DNA of 64,000 nucleotides from Streptosporangium sp. NBC_01755 (GTDB lineage Bacteria > Actinomycetota > Actinomycetes > Streptosporangiales > Streptosporangiaceae): positions 7,874,001-7,938,000 of the forward strand of contig NZ_CP109131.1 of NCBI RefSeq assembly GCF_035917995.1. Direction: 5' to 3'. Under the pieces are notes generated by a model. The model did not search any database, was not told where the DNA came from, and saw only the letters and a program-made list of their open reading frames with translations. Every line of letters starts with the position of its first letter. Within the stretch, counting starts at the first letter, position 1. This document shows, piece after piece, positions 42,148-54,569 of the stretch. Both the position numbers and the translations under genes were made by a program.

Positions 42148-45100
42148 TCAGGGGGTGAGGAAACGGCTGATCAGGTTGACGTGGGGGGCGCGGAGGAGTT
42201 CGTGGTGTTCACCGGGGACCTCGTGGACGGTCAGCTCGGAGACGGTCTGGCGCCAGCCCGCCTCCTGGACGGCGCGCAGCGCGGGCGGGTGCGACTCACT
42301 GACCAGCAGGGTGACCCGGCCGTGGAACCAGCCGGCCCGGTAGTCGGCCAGGCCGCGCAGGCTGTCGCGCCAGAGCCCCAGCAGCTCCGGCCCGTACGCC
42401 TCGTGGTAGGCGGCCACCTGGGAGGACGTCATGCCCAGCCCGGCGAAGAACCCCACCTTCGAGTCGAGCAGGGCCTGCCGGGCCTCGGCCACGCCCAGCG
42501 GGGCCAGCCGGTCGATCAGCGCCTCCAGCTCGGCCAGTTCGCCCAGCAGGTCGGTCACGAACACCTCGGGCAGCACCGAGTCGATCAGCACCACGTGGTC
42601 GACGTGGTGGCCGAGCGCCTGTAGCCGCCTGGCCGTCTCGAAGGCCAGCACACCGCCCGCGGACCAGCCGGCGAGCGTGTACGGACGCGCCAGGTCCAGG
42701 CCTGATTCCGCCAGTTCCGCGGCGTACCTGGCGGCCATGGACGGCAGTGACCCGGCGTTCACCCCCGATTCCAGCGCCTGTAGTGCGTAGACCGGCCGGT
42801 GCGCGGCGAGCCTGGCGGCCAGCCCCGCGTAGCAGAGCGCGGAGCCGCCGAGCGGGTGGAAACAGTAGAGCGGGTCTCCGCCGGAGGCGGAGACGACCAG
42901 CGGGGTGATCACGGGAAGTGGTACGGCGGAAGTGCGCTCGGGGCCTCGGTCGGGGAGGGCGGTCGACACGAGAGTGGCGAGGCCGCTGACTGTGGCGTTG
43001 GCGAGGAACCTGCGGAGCTTGACCTTCACGCCCAGGCGCTGTTCCACACTCGCCATCAGCCGTACCGCGCCGAGGGAGTCGATACCCCTGGCGAACAGGT
43101 CCTCGTCCGCGCCGACGTCGTCGGAGCCGATCCCGAGCAGTCCGGCGATCAGGTCGGCGATCTGCCCCTCGACGGCGGTGCGCGCCCGGCGCGGAGCGGG
43201 CTCCTCCTCCGCGTCCCGCGCGGTGGCGGCGTTCACCTCCGGCAGCGCGGATCGGTCCACCTTGCCGTTGCGGTTGAGCGGGATCGCGGGCAGCGGCACG
43301 AAGACCGAGGGCACCATGTACTCGGGCAGGCTCCGGGCCAGACCCGCGCGCATCTCGGCCGCCGTGGCGGTGCCGACGACGTAGGCGACGAGCCTTCGCC
43401 CTCCTCCGGATCCGGGCCGGGGCTCGGGGACGGGTACGGTTCCAGGTCCAGGCCGGGGCTCGGGGACGGGTACGGTTCCGGATCCGGGCCGGGGCTCGGG
43501 GACAGGTACGGTTCCAGGCCGGGGCTCGGGGACGGGTGCGGCGATGACGACCGACTGGTCGACGCCCGGCAGTTCGTCCAGGGCGGCCTCGACCTCTCCC
43601 AGCTCGACACGGAATCCCCTTATCTTCACCTGGTCGTCAAGCCTGCCGAGGAACTCGAACTCCCCGTCGGCGCGGAGCCTGCCCAGGTCCCCGGTGCGGT
43701 AGAGCCGCGAGCCCGGCGGGCCGAAAGGGTCGGGCAGGAAGCGCTCGGCGGTCAGCGCGGGTCTGCCGTGGTAGCCGCGCACCACGCACTCGCCGCCGAT
43801 GTAGAGCTCGCCGGGCACCCCCATCGGGAGCGGGCGCATGGTCTCGTCCAGCACGTACATGGCGGTGCCGGGGATGGGCCTGCCGATGGGGACCAGCTCG
43901 CCGCCGATCGGGCCGGTCACGGTGTGCACGCAGTTGGCGACGGACGCCTCGGTCGGACCGTACTCGTTGAGCAGCACCGGCGCCGGGTCCAGCGCCTGCC
44001 AGAACGCCAGCGCCCGGCTGGGGAAGGCGTCGGCGCCCACCACCAGGACCCCGGCCAGGCCCGCGGCCTGCTCGGCGGAGAGCTGCCCGGCCAGGACCTC
44101 CAGGTGTCCGGGGGTGAGCTTGACGAACCCGTAAGGCCGGGCCGACAGCGCGGTGCCCAGCTCGTCCAGGGCGGTGTCCTCGGCGGCGACGTGCAGGCAC
44201 TGGCCCACCACCAGCGGGGTGTAGATGTTGGGCACGACCATGTCGTAGGCGACCGAGGAGAACAGCGGGGCCCCGCCCACGCCACCGACGGCGTAGGCCG
44301 ACACGCACCAGCGCAGGAAGTTCACCAGGCCCCGGTGCGGGACCATGACGCCCTTGGGGCGCCCGGTCGAGCCGGAGGTGTAGATGAGGTAGGCCAGGTT
44401 GCCGGACGCGGCGGTCGGGTCCGGGTCACCGGAGGGACATCCGGCGGTCTCGGCTTCCAGGGCACCCGCGTCGTCCAGTACCAGCCGGGCACCGGAGTCG
44501 GCCAGCATGTACTCCAGGCGGGCGGCCGGCAGCCCGGGGTCGAGCGGCAGGTAGGCGGCCCCGGCCTTCCAGATGCCGAGGAAGGCGGCGACGAGCCAGT
44601 CGGAGCGTCGCAGGCGGACGGCGACGATGCTCTCCGGGCCCATGCCCCTGCCGCGCAGCCAGTGCGCGATCCGGTTGGCCCTGGCGTTCAGCTCCCGGTA
44701 GCTCAGCCGGGTTCCGCCGAAGGTCAGCGCGACGGCCTGCGGGGTAAGCCGGGCCTGCCGCTCGAAGAGCTCGTGCGCGCAGACCTCCGGTGAACCCAGC
44801 GGTTCCGGCCCCCGGCAGGCCGCGAGCAGCGCCTCGCGCTCGGCGGGCGGGAGGATCTCCAGGGCGCTGAGCGGTACGTCGGGTGCGGCGGCGACCTGGG
44901 TGAGCAGGTGGACGAAGGACTCGGCGAGCCGCCGGGCGGTGCCGGGCTCGAACAGGTCGACGCGGTAGGTCAGGTGACCCAGCAGGTGGTCGCCCTCGGG
45001 CATCAGGGACAGTGCGAGGTCGTACTTGGCGGCGGTGTCGGGGAACTCGAACGGCTCCACTCCCAGGTCGCCGAGCTTGGTGGTCCCCGACAGGCCGGCG

Positions 45101-46254
45101 TGCAGCTCGTACAGGACGCGGAACAGCGGGGCACGGCCCTGGGCGAGCATCGGGTACGGCAGGTGCTGGTGGGTGAGGGCGTCCAGGCAGTAGGCGCGGA
45201 CGCGGCGGAGCAGCTCGGTGAAGCTCGGGGCACCCGACAGGTCGGCGCGCATCACCACGGTGTTGAAGAAGGCACCGACGAGGTGCTCGGAGTGCGGCGC
45301 GGCGCGGTTGGCGACGGTGCTGCCGAGCGCGATGTCGTCCTGGCCGCAGTGGCGCGACAACAGCGCTGCGAACGCGGCGAGCCCGGCCATGTACGGGGTG
45401 GCCCGGCAGCGCCGGGCGACGGCGCCGAGCGCGGCGGCGGTGGCGGCCGGCACGGTGAAGGTCACCGTCTCTCCCTGCGCCGAGGTCTCCGTCGAGGTCT
45501 CCGCGGAGGTCTCCGCGGAGATCTTCGCGGCGGGGATGCGGTCGGTGGGCAGGTCGAGCGCGGGCAGGCCGGCCAGGGCGCCGCGCCAGTACGCCAGGGC
45601 GGGCGCCGGATCCACCGCCCGCTCGGCGGCCACCACCTCGTCGTACCCGGCGGGCAGCGGGGGCAGCGGGTCGGGCAGGTCCGCGAGGCGGGCCTGGTAG
45701 AGGGCGTCGAGCTCGCCGAGGAAGACGCCCATGGACCACTCGTCGAAGGCGATGTGGTGCACGGCGAGCACCAGGACGTGGTCGTCGGCGGCCAGCCGGG
45801 CGAGCTGGACGCGCAGCACCGGCCCGGCGGCCAGGTCGAACGGCCGCCGCGCCTCGGCGACGGCCGTCCTGCGGACCTCCTCCTCCGACGCCATGGGGTG
45901 TACCGGCAGCTCGACCGGCGCCGGTGGCAGCACCGAGGCCACCGGCCGTCCTTCGACGTTCGGGTAGACGGTGCGCAGCGCCTGGTGGCGGGCGACGACG
46001 TCACCGAGCGCACCGGCGAGTGCCGGGACGTCCAGCGGGCCGCGCAGGCGCAGCGCCAGGCAGACGTTGTACTCCGTCCCCGTGGGGTCCAGCTGGTGGC
46101 TGAGCCACATCCGTTCCTGCGCGTACGAGAGCCCTCCCCCGAGCGGCCGCCCTCCGGGCGAGGACGTCCCGGGGAGCGTGGACTCGGGCGTCGGCGTCCC
46201 GGCGGGGGACACCCCGGACGAGGATGGCCCAGTCTCAGGCGCTACGACCGGCAC
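42148..46254 (-). CDS. NRPS C-A-PCP-TE (terminal module)
   Basis: 1,368 aa from GTG 46254 (in-frame sequence upstream is only a shadow of the PCP gene). Order: condensation (about 45-470; AVHHIAFDEWS), adenylation (about 485-1010; LIYTSGSTGRPKG, NEYGPTE, YRTGDLG), carrier (ARGIDSLGAVRLM) and thioesterase (LAGWSAGG, C-terminal GEHHELL). By manual alignment the A-domain pocket reads D-M-P-K-V-G-E-V-A, closest in my recollection to Asn codes (DLTKLGEVG). A Pro-rich VPEPRPG repeat lies inside the A domain. The TE is the only release domain in the cluster, so this protein should finish the chain. Confidence 0.92.
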   Translation of the reverse strand: MPVVAPETGPSSSGVSPAGTPTPESTLPGTSSPGGRPLGGGLSYAQERMWLSHQLDPTGTEYNVCLALRLRGPLDVPALAGALGDVVARHQALRTVYPNVEGRPVASVLPPAPVELPVHPMASEEEVRRTAVAEARRPFDLAAGPVLRVQLARLAADDHVLVLAVHHIAFDEWSMGVFLGELDALYQARLADLPDPLPPLPAGYDEVVAAERAVDPAPALAYWRGALAGLPALDLPTDRIPAAKISAETSAETSTETSAQGETVTFTVPAATAAALGAVARRCRATPYMAGLAAFAALLSRHCGQDDIALGSTVANRAAPHSEHLVGAFFNTVVMRADLSGAPSFTELLRRVRAYCLDALTHQHLPYPMLAQGRAPLFRVLYELHAGLSGTTKLGDLGVEPFEFPDTAAKYDLALSLMPEGDHLLGHLTYRVDLFEPGTARRLAESFVHLLTQVAAAPDVPLSALEILPPAEREALLAACRGPEPLGSPEVCAHELFERQARLTPQAVALTFGGTRLSYRELNARANRIAHWLRGRGMGPESIVAVRLRRSDWLVAAFLGIWKAGAAYLPLDPGLPAARLEYMLADSGARLVLDDAGALEAETAGCPSGDPDPTAASGNLAYLIYTSGSTGRPKGVMVPHRGLVNFLRWCVSAYAVGGVGGAPLFSSVAYDMVVPNIYTPLVVGQCLHVAAEDTALDELGTALSARPYGFVKLTPGHLEVLAGQLSAEQAAGLAGVLVVGADAFPSRALAFWQALDPAPVLLNEYGPTEASVANCVHTVTGPIGGELVPIGRPIPGTAMYVLDETMRPLPMGVPGELYIGGECVVRGYHGRPALTAERFLPDPFGPPGSRLYRTGDLGRLRADGEFEFLGRLDDQVKIRGFRVELGEVEAALDELPGVDQSVVIAAPVPEPRPGTVPVPEPRPGSGTVPVPEPRPGPGTVPVPEPRPGSGGGRRLVAYVVGTATAAEMRAGLARSLPEYMVPSVFVPLPAIPLNRNGKVDRSALPEVNAATARDAEEEPAPRRARTAVEGQIADLIAGLLGIGSDDVGADEDLFARGIDSLGAVRLMASVEQRLGVKVKLRRFLANATVSGLATLVSTALPDRGPERTSAVPLPVITPLVVSASGGDPLYCFHPLGGSALCYAGLAARLAAHRPVYALQALESGVNAGSLPSMAARYAAELAESGLDLARPYTLAGWSAGGVLAFETARRLQALGHHVDHVVLIDSVLPEVFVTDLLGELAELEALIDRLAPLGVAEARQALLDSKVGFFAGLGMTSSQVAAYHEAYGPELLGLWRDSLRGLADYRAGWFHGRVTLLVSESHPPALRAVQEAGWRQTVSELTVHEVPGEHHELLRAPHVNLISRFLTP
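43420..43560 (-). repeat. 36-bp tandem repeat inside the A domain (VPEPRPG units)
   Basis: About four in-frame copies of a 12-residue unit (VPEPRPG-SGTVP type), the first slightly shorter, lie just before the final A-domain subdomain. They insert a Pro-rich, probably flexible segment that other A domains in the window lack. DNA copies are nearly identical, implying recent expansion. Confidence 0.7.
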
Positions 46255-46534
46255 CTTCCACCTCCAGCGACGAGTGCGACGGGTGCGGTGACGCCCCGTC
46301 TTCCAGCAGGTCGATGACGACCTGCGCCAGCTCGGCCACCGTCGGGTGGGTGAACACGTCCGCGACCGGCACCTCGACGCCGTGCCGTGCCCGGATCCTG
46401 GCGACAAGCTGGATGGCGACCAGCGAGTGCCCCCCGGCCTCGAAGAAGTCGTCGTCGAGACCGACGCTCTCCAGGCCGAGCAGTAGCGCCCAGTCGTCGG
46501 CCAGCGCCCGGTGGACGGGGGTGTGCGTGTTCAT
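46235..46534 (-). CDS. Free-standing peptidyl carrier protein
   Basis: 99-aa carrier protein with FFEAGGHSLVAIQLVARIR, the Ser of GGHSL being the phosphopantetheine site. Its ATG overlaps the panD stop (ATGA) and its 3' end overlaps the following NRPS start by 20 bp. No adenylation domain is fused, so it must be loaded in trans, for example by the stand-alone A proteins at 50107-51702 or 60987-62483. Confidence 0.9.
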   Translation of the reverse strand: MNTHTPVHRALADDWALLLGLESVGLDDDFFEAGGHSLVAIQLVARIRARHGVEVPVADVFTHPTVAELAQVVIDLLEDGASPHPSHSSLEVEGAGRSA

Positions 46535-46959
46535 CGTGGCCTCCTGGCCGCACCCGCGGGTGCGAACTGGTCTTCGGCCCCCGGCACCGGGCGGGCGGGG
46601 TCGTGGTCGATGTGGACGATCCGGTTGGCCCCGTCCACGTGGACGACCCGGGGCCGGTAGCCTCGCAACTCCGCGCCCGAGTACTGGCCGTAGGAGATCA
46701 GGATCACCATGTCCCCCGGGGCGACCAGGTGTGCGGCGGCTCCGTTGATGCCGATCACCCCGCTGCCGCGCTCCCCGGTGATGACGTACGTCTCCAGGCG
46801 GGCGCCGTTGGTGATGTCGACGATCGCAACCTGCTCGCCGTCCATCAGGTCGGCGGCCTCCATCAGCTCCTCGTCGATCGTCACCGAGCCGACGTAGTGC
46901 AGGTCGGCGTGGGTGACCGTCGCTCGGTGGATCTTGGATTTGAACATCGTGCGCAGCAT
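46531..46959 (-). CDS. panD: Aspartate 1-decarboxylase PanD within the NRPS operon
   Basis: 142-aa pyruvoyl enzyme that makes beta-alanine from L-aspartate. It begins MLRTMFKSKIHRATVTHADL, has the self-cleavage site in LHYVGSVTIDEEL (Gly-Ser) and the active-site block ITGERGSGVIGINGAAAHLV. It lacks pantothenate neighbours and is embedded between NRPS genes with ATGA coupling to the PCP gene. The likely job is pathway-specific beta-alanine supply. The chosen ATG is 14 bp after the upstream stop; an alternative ATG at 46980 overlaps that stop. Confidence 0.9.
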   Translation of the reverse strand: MLRTMFKSKIHRATVTHADLHYVGSVTIDEELMEAADLMDGEQVAIVDITNGARLETYVITGERGSGVIGINGAAAHLVAPGDMVILISYGQYSGAELRGYRPRVVHVDGANRIVHIDHDPARPVPGAEDQFAPAGAARRPR

Positions 46960-46972
46960 CTCGAACTTCCGT

Positions 46973-49900
46973 TCACGCATGGGGAACCGGTGACAGTGCC
47001 GAGAGCGGCGCGTGCGGGTCACGCACCGCCGCTCCCAGCAGATGCAGCCATGCATCCACCAGACTCTCGACGGTGGGTCCGTCGAACAGGCCGGTGTTGT
47101 AGGCGACCTCGCCGATGATCGAGTCCGGGGTCTCCGCGACCGAGCAGACGAGGTCGGCGACCGTGGTACGAGTCGCCAGGTCGATGGGGGTCACCGTCAG
47201 CTGTGGCAGGCGTACGCCCTCGGCGCCGGTGAGCGCGCTGAGCGGGACGCCGTTGAAGATGACGTCGAAGAAGGGGGAGCGGCCGGGGGCGCGCGGCGGG
47301 CGCAGCGCCTGGACCAGCCGCTCCAGCGGGACGTCCTGGTGGGCGTAGGCGCCGTGGACCACCTCACGGACGCGGCCGAGCAGTTCGACGAAGGTCGGGT
47401 CGCCGCCGCAGGGGGTGCGCAGCACCAGCGTGTTGACGAAGAAACCGATCATCTGCTCGGTCTCCGGGCGGGTCCGGCCGGGTACCGGGGAGCCCACCGC
47501 GACGTCGGCGCCGCCGGACGCCTGGAAGAGCGTGGCCTGGAAGGCGCCGAGCAGGGCGGCGAAGAGCGTCGTGCCCGCCTCGCGGCCGAGCCGGCGCAGC
47601 TCCTCGGTGACCCGTTCGTCGATCATGAAGGAGACCCTGGCGCCCGCGTAGGTCTGCACCGGCGGGCGCGGCCGGTCGACGGGCAACTCGGCCGGGGTGA
47701 TCCCGGCCAGCCGGCCGCGCCAGTAGTCGAACTGCTCGCCGCCCGCGGCGTGCTCGCGCTGCCAGGCGGCGTAGTCCACGTACTGCGCGGCCGGCTCGGG
47801 GAGCACCGCGGGCCGCCCGGCCAGCGCGGCCTCGTACAGGGTGGCCAGTTCCTGCCAGAGCACCTGCTCGGAGGCGGCATCGTAGGCGACGTGGTGGACG
47901 ACCAGGGAGAACACGTGCTCGTAGGCGTCCAACCGGGTCAGCCTGGCTCGCACCGGCGCGGCGGCGGCGAGGTCGAAGGGGGTTTCCCAGTCGGCCTGCA
48001 GGGCGTCGGAGGCGGCGCTCTCCCGGGCGATGCGGGTCTGGCCGGGCGCGACGCCGACCGTCAGCCGGGGTCCGCGGGCGTCGATGCGCACCTCGGGAAT
48101 GCCTGCGGGGCTCTCCACGTACCGGGTCCGCAGGATCTCGTGCCGGGCGACCAGTTCGTCGAACGCCTGGCGGAACGCCGCCACGTCGAGGTGGCCGTGC
48201 AGGCGGCAGGCGGTCGGCACGTTGTACGCGGTCGAGCCCGGCGCCAGCCGGTGCAGGAACCAGAGGCGTTCCTGACCGTAGGAGAGCGGCAGTGTCCCCT
48301 CGCGGGACACCCTCGGCAGCGGCGGGAGCTGCTCGGCGCGAGTCTCGGCCACCTCCTCGGCGAGCTCCTCCAGCGACTCGGCGGAGAAGAGCAGGTAGAG
48401 CGGGAAGTCGATGCGCAGGTCGTCCTGGATGCGGAACATGACCTGGGTGGCGAGCAGGGAGTTGCCGCCCAGCTCGAAGAAGTTGTCGTCCAGGCAGACC
48501 GTGTCCAGATCCAGGACGTCGGCCCAGATGGTGGCCAGCGTCTGCTGCACGGCGGTGACCGGGGGCCTCCCCTCGGCCCGCTCGGCGGGCGGGGCGATCT
48601 CCGGCAGCGCGGCCCGGTCCACCTTCCCGCTGCTGGTCAGCGGCATCCGGTCGATCACCGCGAGCTGCGCGGGGATGAGATACGGCGGGAGCCGGTCGAC
48701 CAGATGGGCCCGCAGCTCCGCCGGGTCGGGGGCGGCGCCGGAGGCCACCACGTAGCCGAGCAGGCGCTCCCCGGCGACCGTGACGGCGGAGCGCTCGACC
48801 CCGGGGTGGGCGTCCAGGGTGGCCTCGATCTCGCCCAGCTCGACCCGTACCCCGCGGATCTTGACCTGGTGGTCGGTGCGGCCGAGGAAGTCCAGGGCGC
48901 CGTCGGGGCGGCGCCGCCCCAGGTCGCCGGTGCGGTACAGCCGCGAGCCCGGCGGGCCGTACGGGTCGGGGACGAAGCGCTCGGCGGTCAGCGCGGGCCT
49001 GCGGTGGTAGCCGCGTGCCAGGCCGATCCCGCCGATGAACAGCTCGCCCGCCGCCCCGTCGGGTACGAGGTCTCCCGCCTCGTCCAGCACGTGCACGGTG
49101 TTGCCGGTGAAGGGCGTCCCGACGGAGACGACCGGGCCCGCGTGCGGGTCGTGCGGGTCGTAGGTGTACATGGTGGAGTCGATCGACACCTCGGTGGCGC
49201 CCCACTGGTTGTGCAGCCCGCAGCCGTACACGCCGATCTGTTCGTGGAAGGCGAGCGCCAGGGGTGCGGTCAGCGCCTCCCCGCTGGAGATCACGTGGCG
49301 CAGGTGCGGCAGCGGCGGCAGCCCGGCGCGGCGATGCGCCGCCAGGAACAGTGCGAGCATGCTGGGCACGAACTGTACGACGACGGCGCCGAAGCGCGAG
49401 GTGGCCTCCAGCAGCGCCACCGGGTCCCGGTGCTCGCCCGGCGGCAGGATCGCCACCACCCCGCCGGTCGACAGCGGCCAGAACACCTCCACCGCCGAGT
49501 CGTCGAAGCTGAGCGTGGTCTTGTGCAGCACGGCCTCGCCTGGTTCGAGGCGGTACTCGGCCTGCATCCACCGCATCCGGTTGACCCAGCCCCCGTGCGT
49601 GCTGGCGACCCCCTTGGGGATGCCCGTCGAGCCGGAGGTGTAGTAGAGGGAGACCAGGTCGCCCGGGCGTACCCCGGAGTCGGCGGGGGTCGTCGGGTGG
49701 CGGTCGATCAGCGCGCTGTCGCGGTCGAGCAGCACGACGCGGGTGAGGTCGCCGGGCAGCAGGTGGGCGAGTGCCTGCTCGCCCACCGACACCGGCGCCG
49801 CGCCCTCGGCGACCATGAGCCGCACCCGGGCGGGCGGTGCGTCGGGGTCGATCGGCAGGTAGGCTCCGCCCGCCTTGAGGATGCCGCACAGCGCGATGAC

Positions 49901-50098
49901 CAGGTCCAGTCCCCGGTGCACGCACACCGCCACGGGGGTGTCGGCGACCACTCCCAGCTCGCGCAGGTGGTGGGCGAGCTGGTTGGCACGCCGGTCCAGC
50001 TCGCGGTAGGTCAGGGTGTGGCCGTCGGCATCGATGACGGCCACGGCGCGCGGGGTCCGCTCCACCTGGGCTTCGACCAGCTCGTGCAATCCGGCCAC
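46973..50098 (-). CDS. NRPS A-PCP-C
   Basis: 1,041 aa from GTG 50098 (TAGGAGAAGTC upstream). Order: adenylation (about 1-500; LYYTSGSTGIPKG, NQWGATE, YRTGDLG), carrier (FFELGGNSLLATQ, about 555) and condensation (about 620-1041; VVHHVAYDAAS, HHxxxD intact). The A pocket by manual alignment is D-D-V-Q-I-S-Q-I-D; I cannot assign a substrate. The condensation domain is C-terminal, so it should transfer this residue, or what is attached to it, to a downstream carrier, most simply the free PCP. Confidence 0.9.
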   Translation of the reverse strand: MAGLHELVEAQVERTPRAVAVIDADGHTLTYRELDRRANQLAHHLRELGVVADTPVAVCVHRGLDLVIALCGILKAGGAYLPIDPDAPPARVRLMVAEGAAPVSVGEQALAHLLPGDLTRVVLLDRDSALIDRHPTTPADSGVRPGDLVSLYYTSGSTGIPKGVASTHGGWVNRMRWMQAEYRLEPGEAVLHKTTLSFDDSAVEVFWPLSTGGVVAILPPGEHRDPVALLEATSRFGAVVVQFVPSMLALFLAAHRRAGLPPLPHLRHVISSGEALTAPLALAFHEQIGVYGCGLHNQWGATEVSIDSTMYTYDPHDPHAGPVVSVGTPFTGNTVHVLDEAGDLVPDGAAGELFIGGIGLARGYHRRPALTAERFVPDPYGPPGSRLYRTGDLGRRRPDGALDFLGRTDHQVKIRGVRVELGEIEATLDAHPGVERSAVTVAGERLLGYVVASGAAPDPAELRAHLVDRLPPYLIPAQLAVIDRMPLTSSGKVDRAALPEIAPPAERAEGRPPVTAVQQTLATIWADVLDLDTVCLDDNFFELGGNSLLATQVMFRIQDDLRIDFPLYLLFSAESLEELAEEVAETRAEQLPPLPRVSREGTLPLSYGQERLWFLHRLAPGSTAYNVPTACRLHGHLDVAAFRQAFDELVARHEILRTRYVESPAGIPEVRIDARGPRLTVGVAPGQTRIARESAASDALQADWETPFDLAAAAPVRARLTRLDAYEHVFSLVVHHVAYDAASEQVLWQELATLYEAALAGRPAVLPEPAAQYVDYAAWQREHAAGGEQFDYWRGRLAGITPAELPVDRPRPPVQTYAGARVSFMIDERVTEELRRLGREAGTTLFAALLGAFQATLFQASGGADVAVGSPVPGRTRPETEQMIGFFVNTLVLRTPCGGDPTFVELLGRVREVVHGAYAHQDVPLERLVQALRPPRAPGRSPFFDVIFNGVPLSALTGAEGVRLPQLTVTPIDLATRTTVADLVCSVAETPDSIIGEVAYNTGLFDGPTVESLVDAWLHLLGAAVRDPHAPLSALSPVPHA

Positions 50099-50106
50099 GA
50101 CTTCTC

Positions 50107-51698
50107 CTAACGGTTCGCCGACGCCAGCAGGGCGACGCGGTCGATCTTCTTGGTGGGGGTCAGCGGGAAGGCGCCGCGCACCTCGATCCTGGACGGGATC
50201 ATGTACGCGGGCAGGTGGGCGGCCAGGTGCCTGCGCAGCGCCCGGGGGGTGACGTCTCCCTGGGCGAACAGCAGCAGGCCCTCGTCCACGACGTGCGCGG
50301 CGGCCAGCTCGACCAGCGGGTGCTCCTGGGCCACGCACTCGATCTCGCCCAGCTCGATCCGGTAGCCGCGCAGCTGGACCTGCCGGTCGCGGCGTCCGGT
50401 GAACCAGAGCCGGCCGTCGGGGCGCAGCCGGCCCAGGTCACCGGTCCGGTAGAGCCTGCCGTACTCGGGGTGGTCGACGAACCGTTCGGCGGTCAGCTCG
50501 GGGGCGCCACCGTAGCCGAGGGCCACGCCGAGCCCGCCGACGTGGATCTCGCCCTGCTCGCCGTCCGGTACCCGCTCACCGGCGTCGTCGAGCAGGACGA
50601 CGCGGTAACCGGCCAGCGGCCTGCCCACCGGCAGCGGGTCCGGCTCCTGGGCGGTGACGAGCCCGGCGGTGCACCACACGGTGACCTCGGTGGGACCGTA
50701 GAAGTTCCAGACGCGCCCGGCGCGGCCGGCCAGCTCGGCGGCCAGCCGGGCGGTCAGCACCTCGCCGCCGCAGACGGCCTGCAACTCCTCGCGCCCCGGC
50801 GTCAGGTACGGCAGCAGAAAGTGCCAGGCGGTGGGGGTGGCGTGCACGACGGTGACCCGGTGCCTCTCCAGCCAGCCCACCAGCCGTTCCGGGGCGGCCT
50901 GGAGCGCCTCGGAGGTCACCAGGGTCGCACCGCCGTGACTGAGCGGGACGAACATCTCCAGCAGCGCGATGTCGAAGGAGAAGGTCTGGTTGGCGGCGTA
51001 CCGGTCGGCGGGACCGGGGACGAGTAGTTCGGCGACGGCGCGCACGCAGTTGTGCAGCGAGGCGTGCGAGACCCGCACCGCCTTGGGCCGCCCGGTGGAA
51101 CCGGAGGTGAACATCACATACGCGCACCGCTCCGGCTCGGCGTCACCGGTCCGCAGCTCGTCCGTGTCCTCGCACGGCTCGCGCGTGTCCCCGGTGCGCG
51201 GTACGGAGTCGAGCAGCAGGCTCATGCCCGCCTGGCGCTGCTGGAAGCGCAGCCGCTCGGGTGGCAGGGCCGGATCGAGGGGCAGGAAGACCGCGCCGGC
51301 CTGCCAGATGCCCAGGATCACCGCCACGTAGTCGGCCGAACGGGGCAGCGCGACACCGACCACGTCACCGGGGCGCGCACCCCTCTCTCGCAGGATGCCG
51401 GCCACCGCGTTGGCACGGGCGGCGAGCCGCCCGTAGGTGAGCTCGGAGGCGGGGTCGAGGGCGGCGACCGCGCCGGGAGCGCGTCTCACCTGCCGGGCCA
51501 CCTCGTGCAGGACGGTGTTCATACGGTCGTCTTCCTGCTGGGCCACCTCATGCGGAACGGTGTTCACGCGGTCGTCTTCCTGCCTGGCCACCTCATGCGG
51601 AACGGTGTTCACGCGGTCGTCTCCCTGCCGGGCCACCTCATCCGGGATGGTGTTCACGCGGTCGTCTCCCTGCCGGGCCACCTCATCCGGGACGGTGT

Positions 51699-51702
<4 letters not shown>
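50107..51702 (-). CDS. Stand-alone NRPS adenylation protein with repeated N-terminus
   Basis: 531-aa single A domain (FTSGSTGRPKAV, NFYGPTE, YRTGDLG, PTKKIDRVAL). The pocket by manual alignment is D-I-L-H-V-G-F-V-W, close to the Gly code DILQLGLIW from memory. GTG 51702 overlaps the PKS stop (GTGA). The first 60-75 residues are five tandem copies of a 15-residue unit, NTVPDEVARQGDDRV and variants. The last copy (ATG 51522, MNTVLHEVARQ) runs into the normal A-domain start and is probably the ancestral initiation site. With no carrier fused, it must load a PCP in trans. Confidence 0.9.
51490..51702 (-). repeat. 45-bp tandem repeat (5 copies) duplicating a ribosome-binding site and start codon
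   Basis: Starts of the units are at 51702, 51657, 51612, 51567 and 51522, exactly 45 bp apart. Each unit contains GTG or ATG followed by AACACC, and each later unit is preceded by AGGGAG or AGGAAG about 8 bases upstream of its start. Every copy therefore carries its own potential initiation site in the same frame. Confidence 0.9.

Positions 51703-54565
<2,863 letters not shown>

Positions 54566-54569
<4 letters not shown>

Noticed and set aside
47012..50110. 1,032-codon open frame on the plus strand opposite the NRPS
   Set aside because: Antisense shadow typical of high-GC genes; composition is Gly/Arg/Gln/Val-rich with no motif, while the minus strand has complete A, PCP and C domains.
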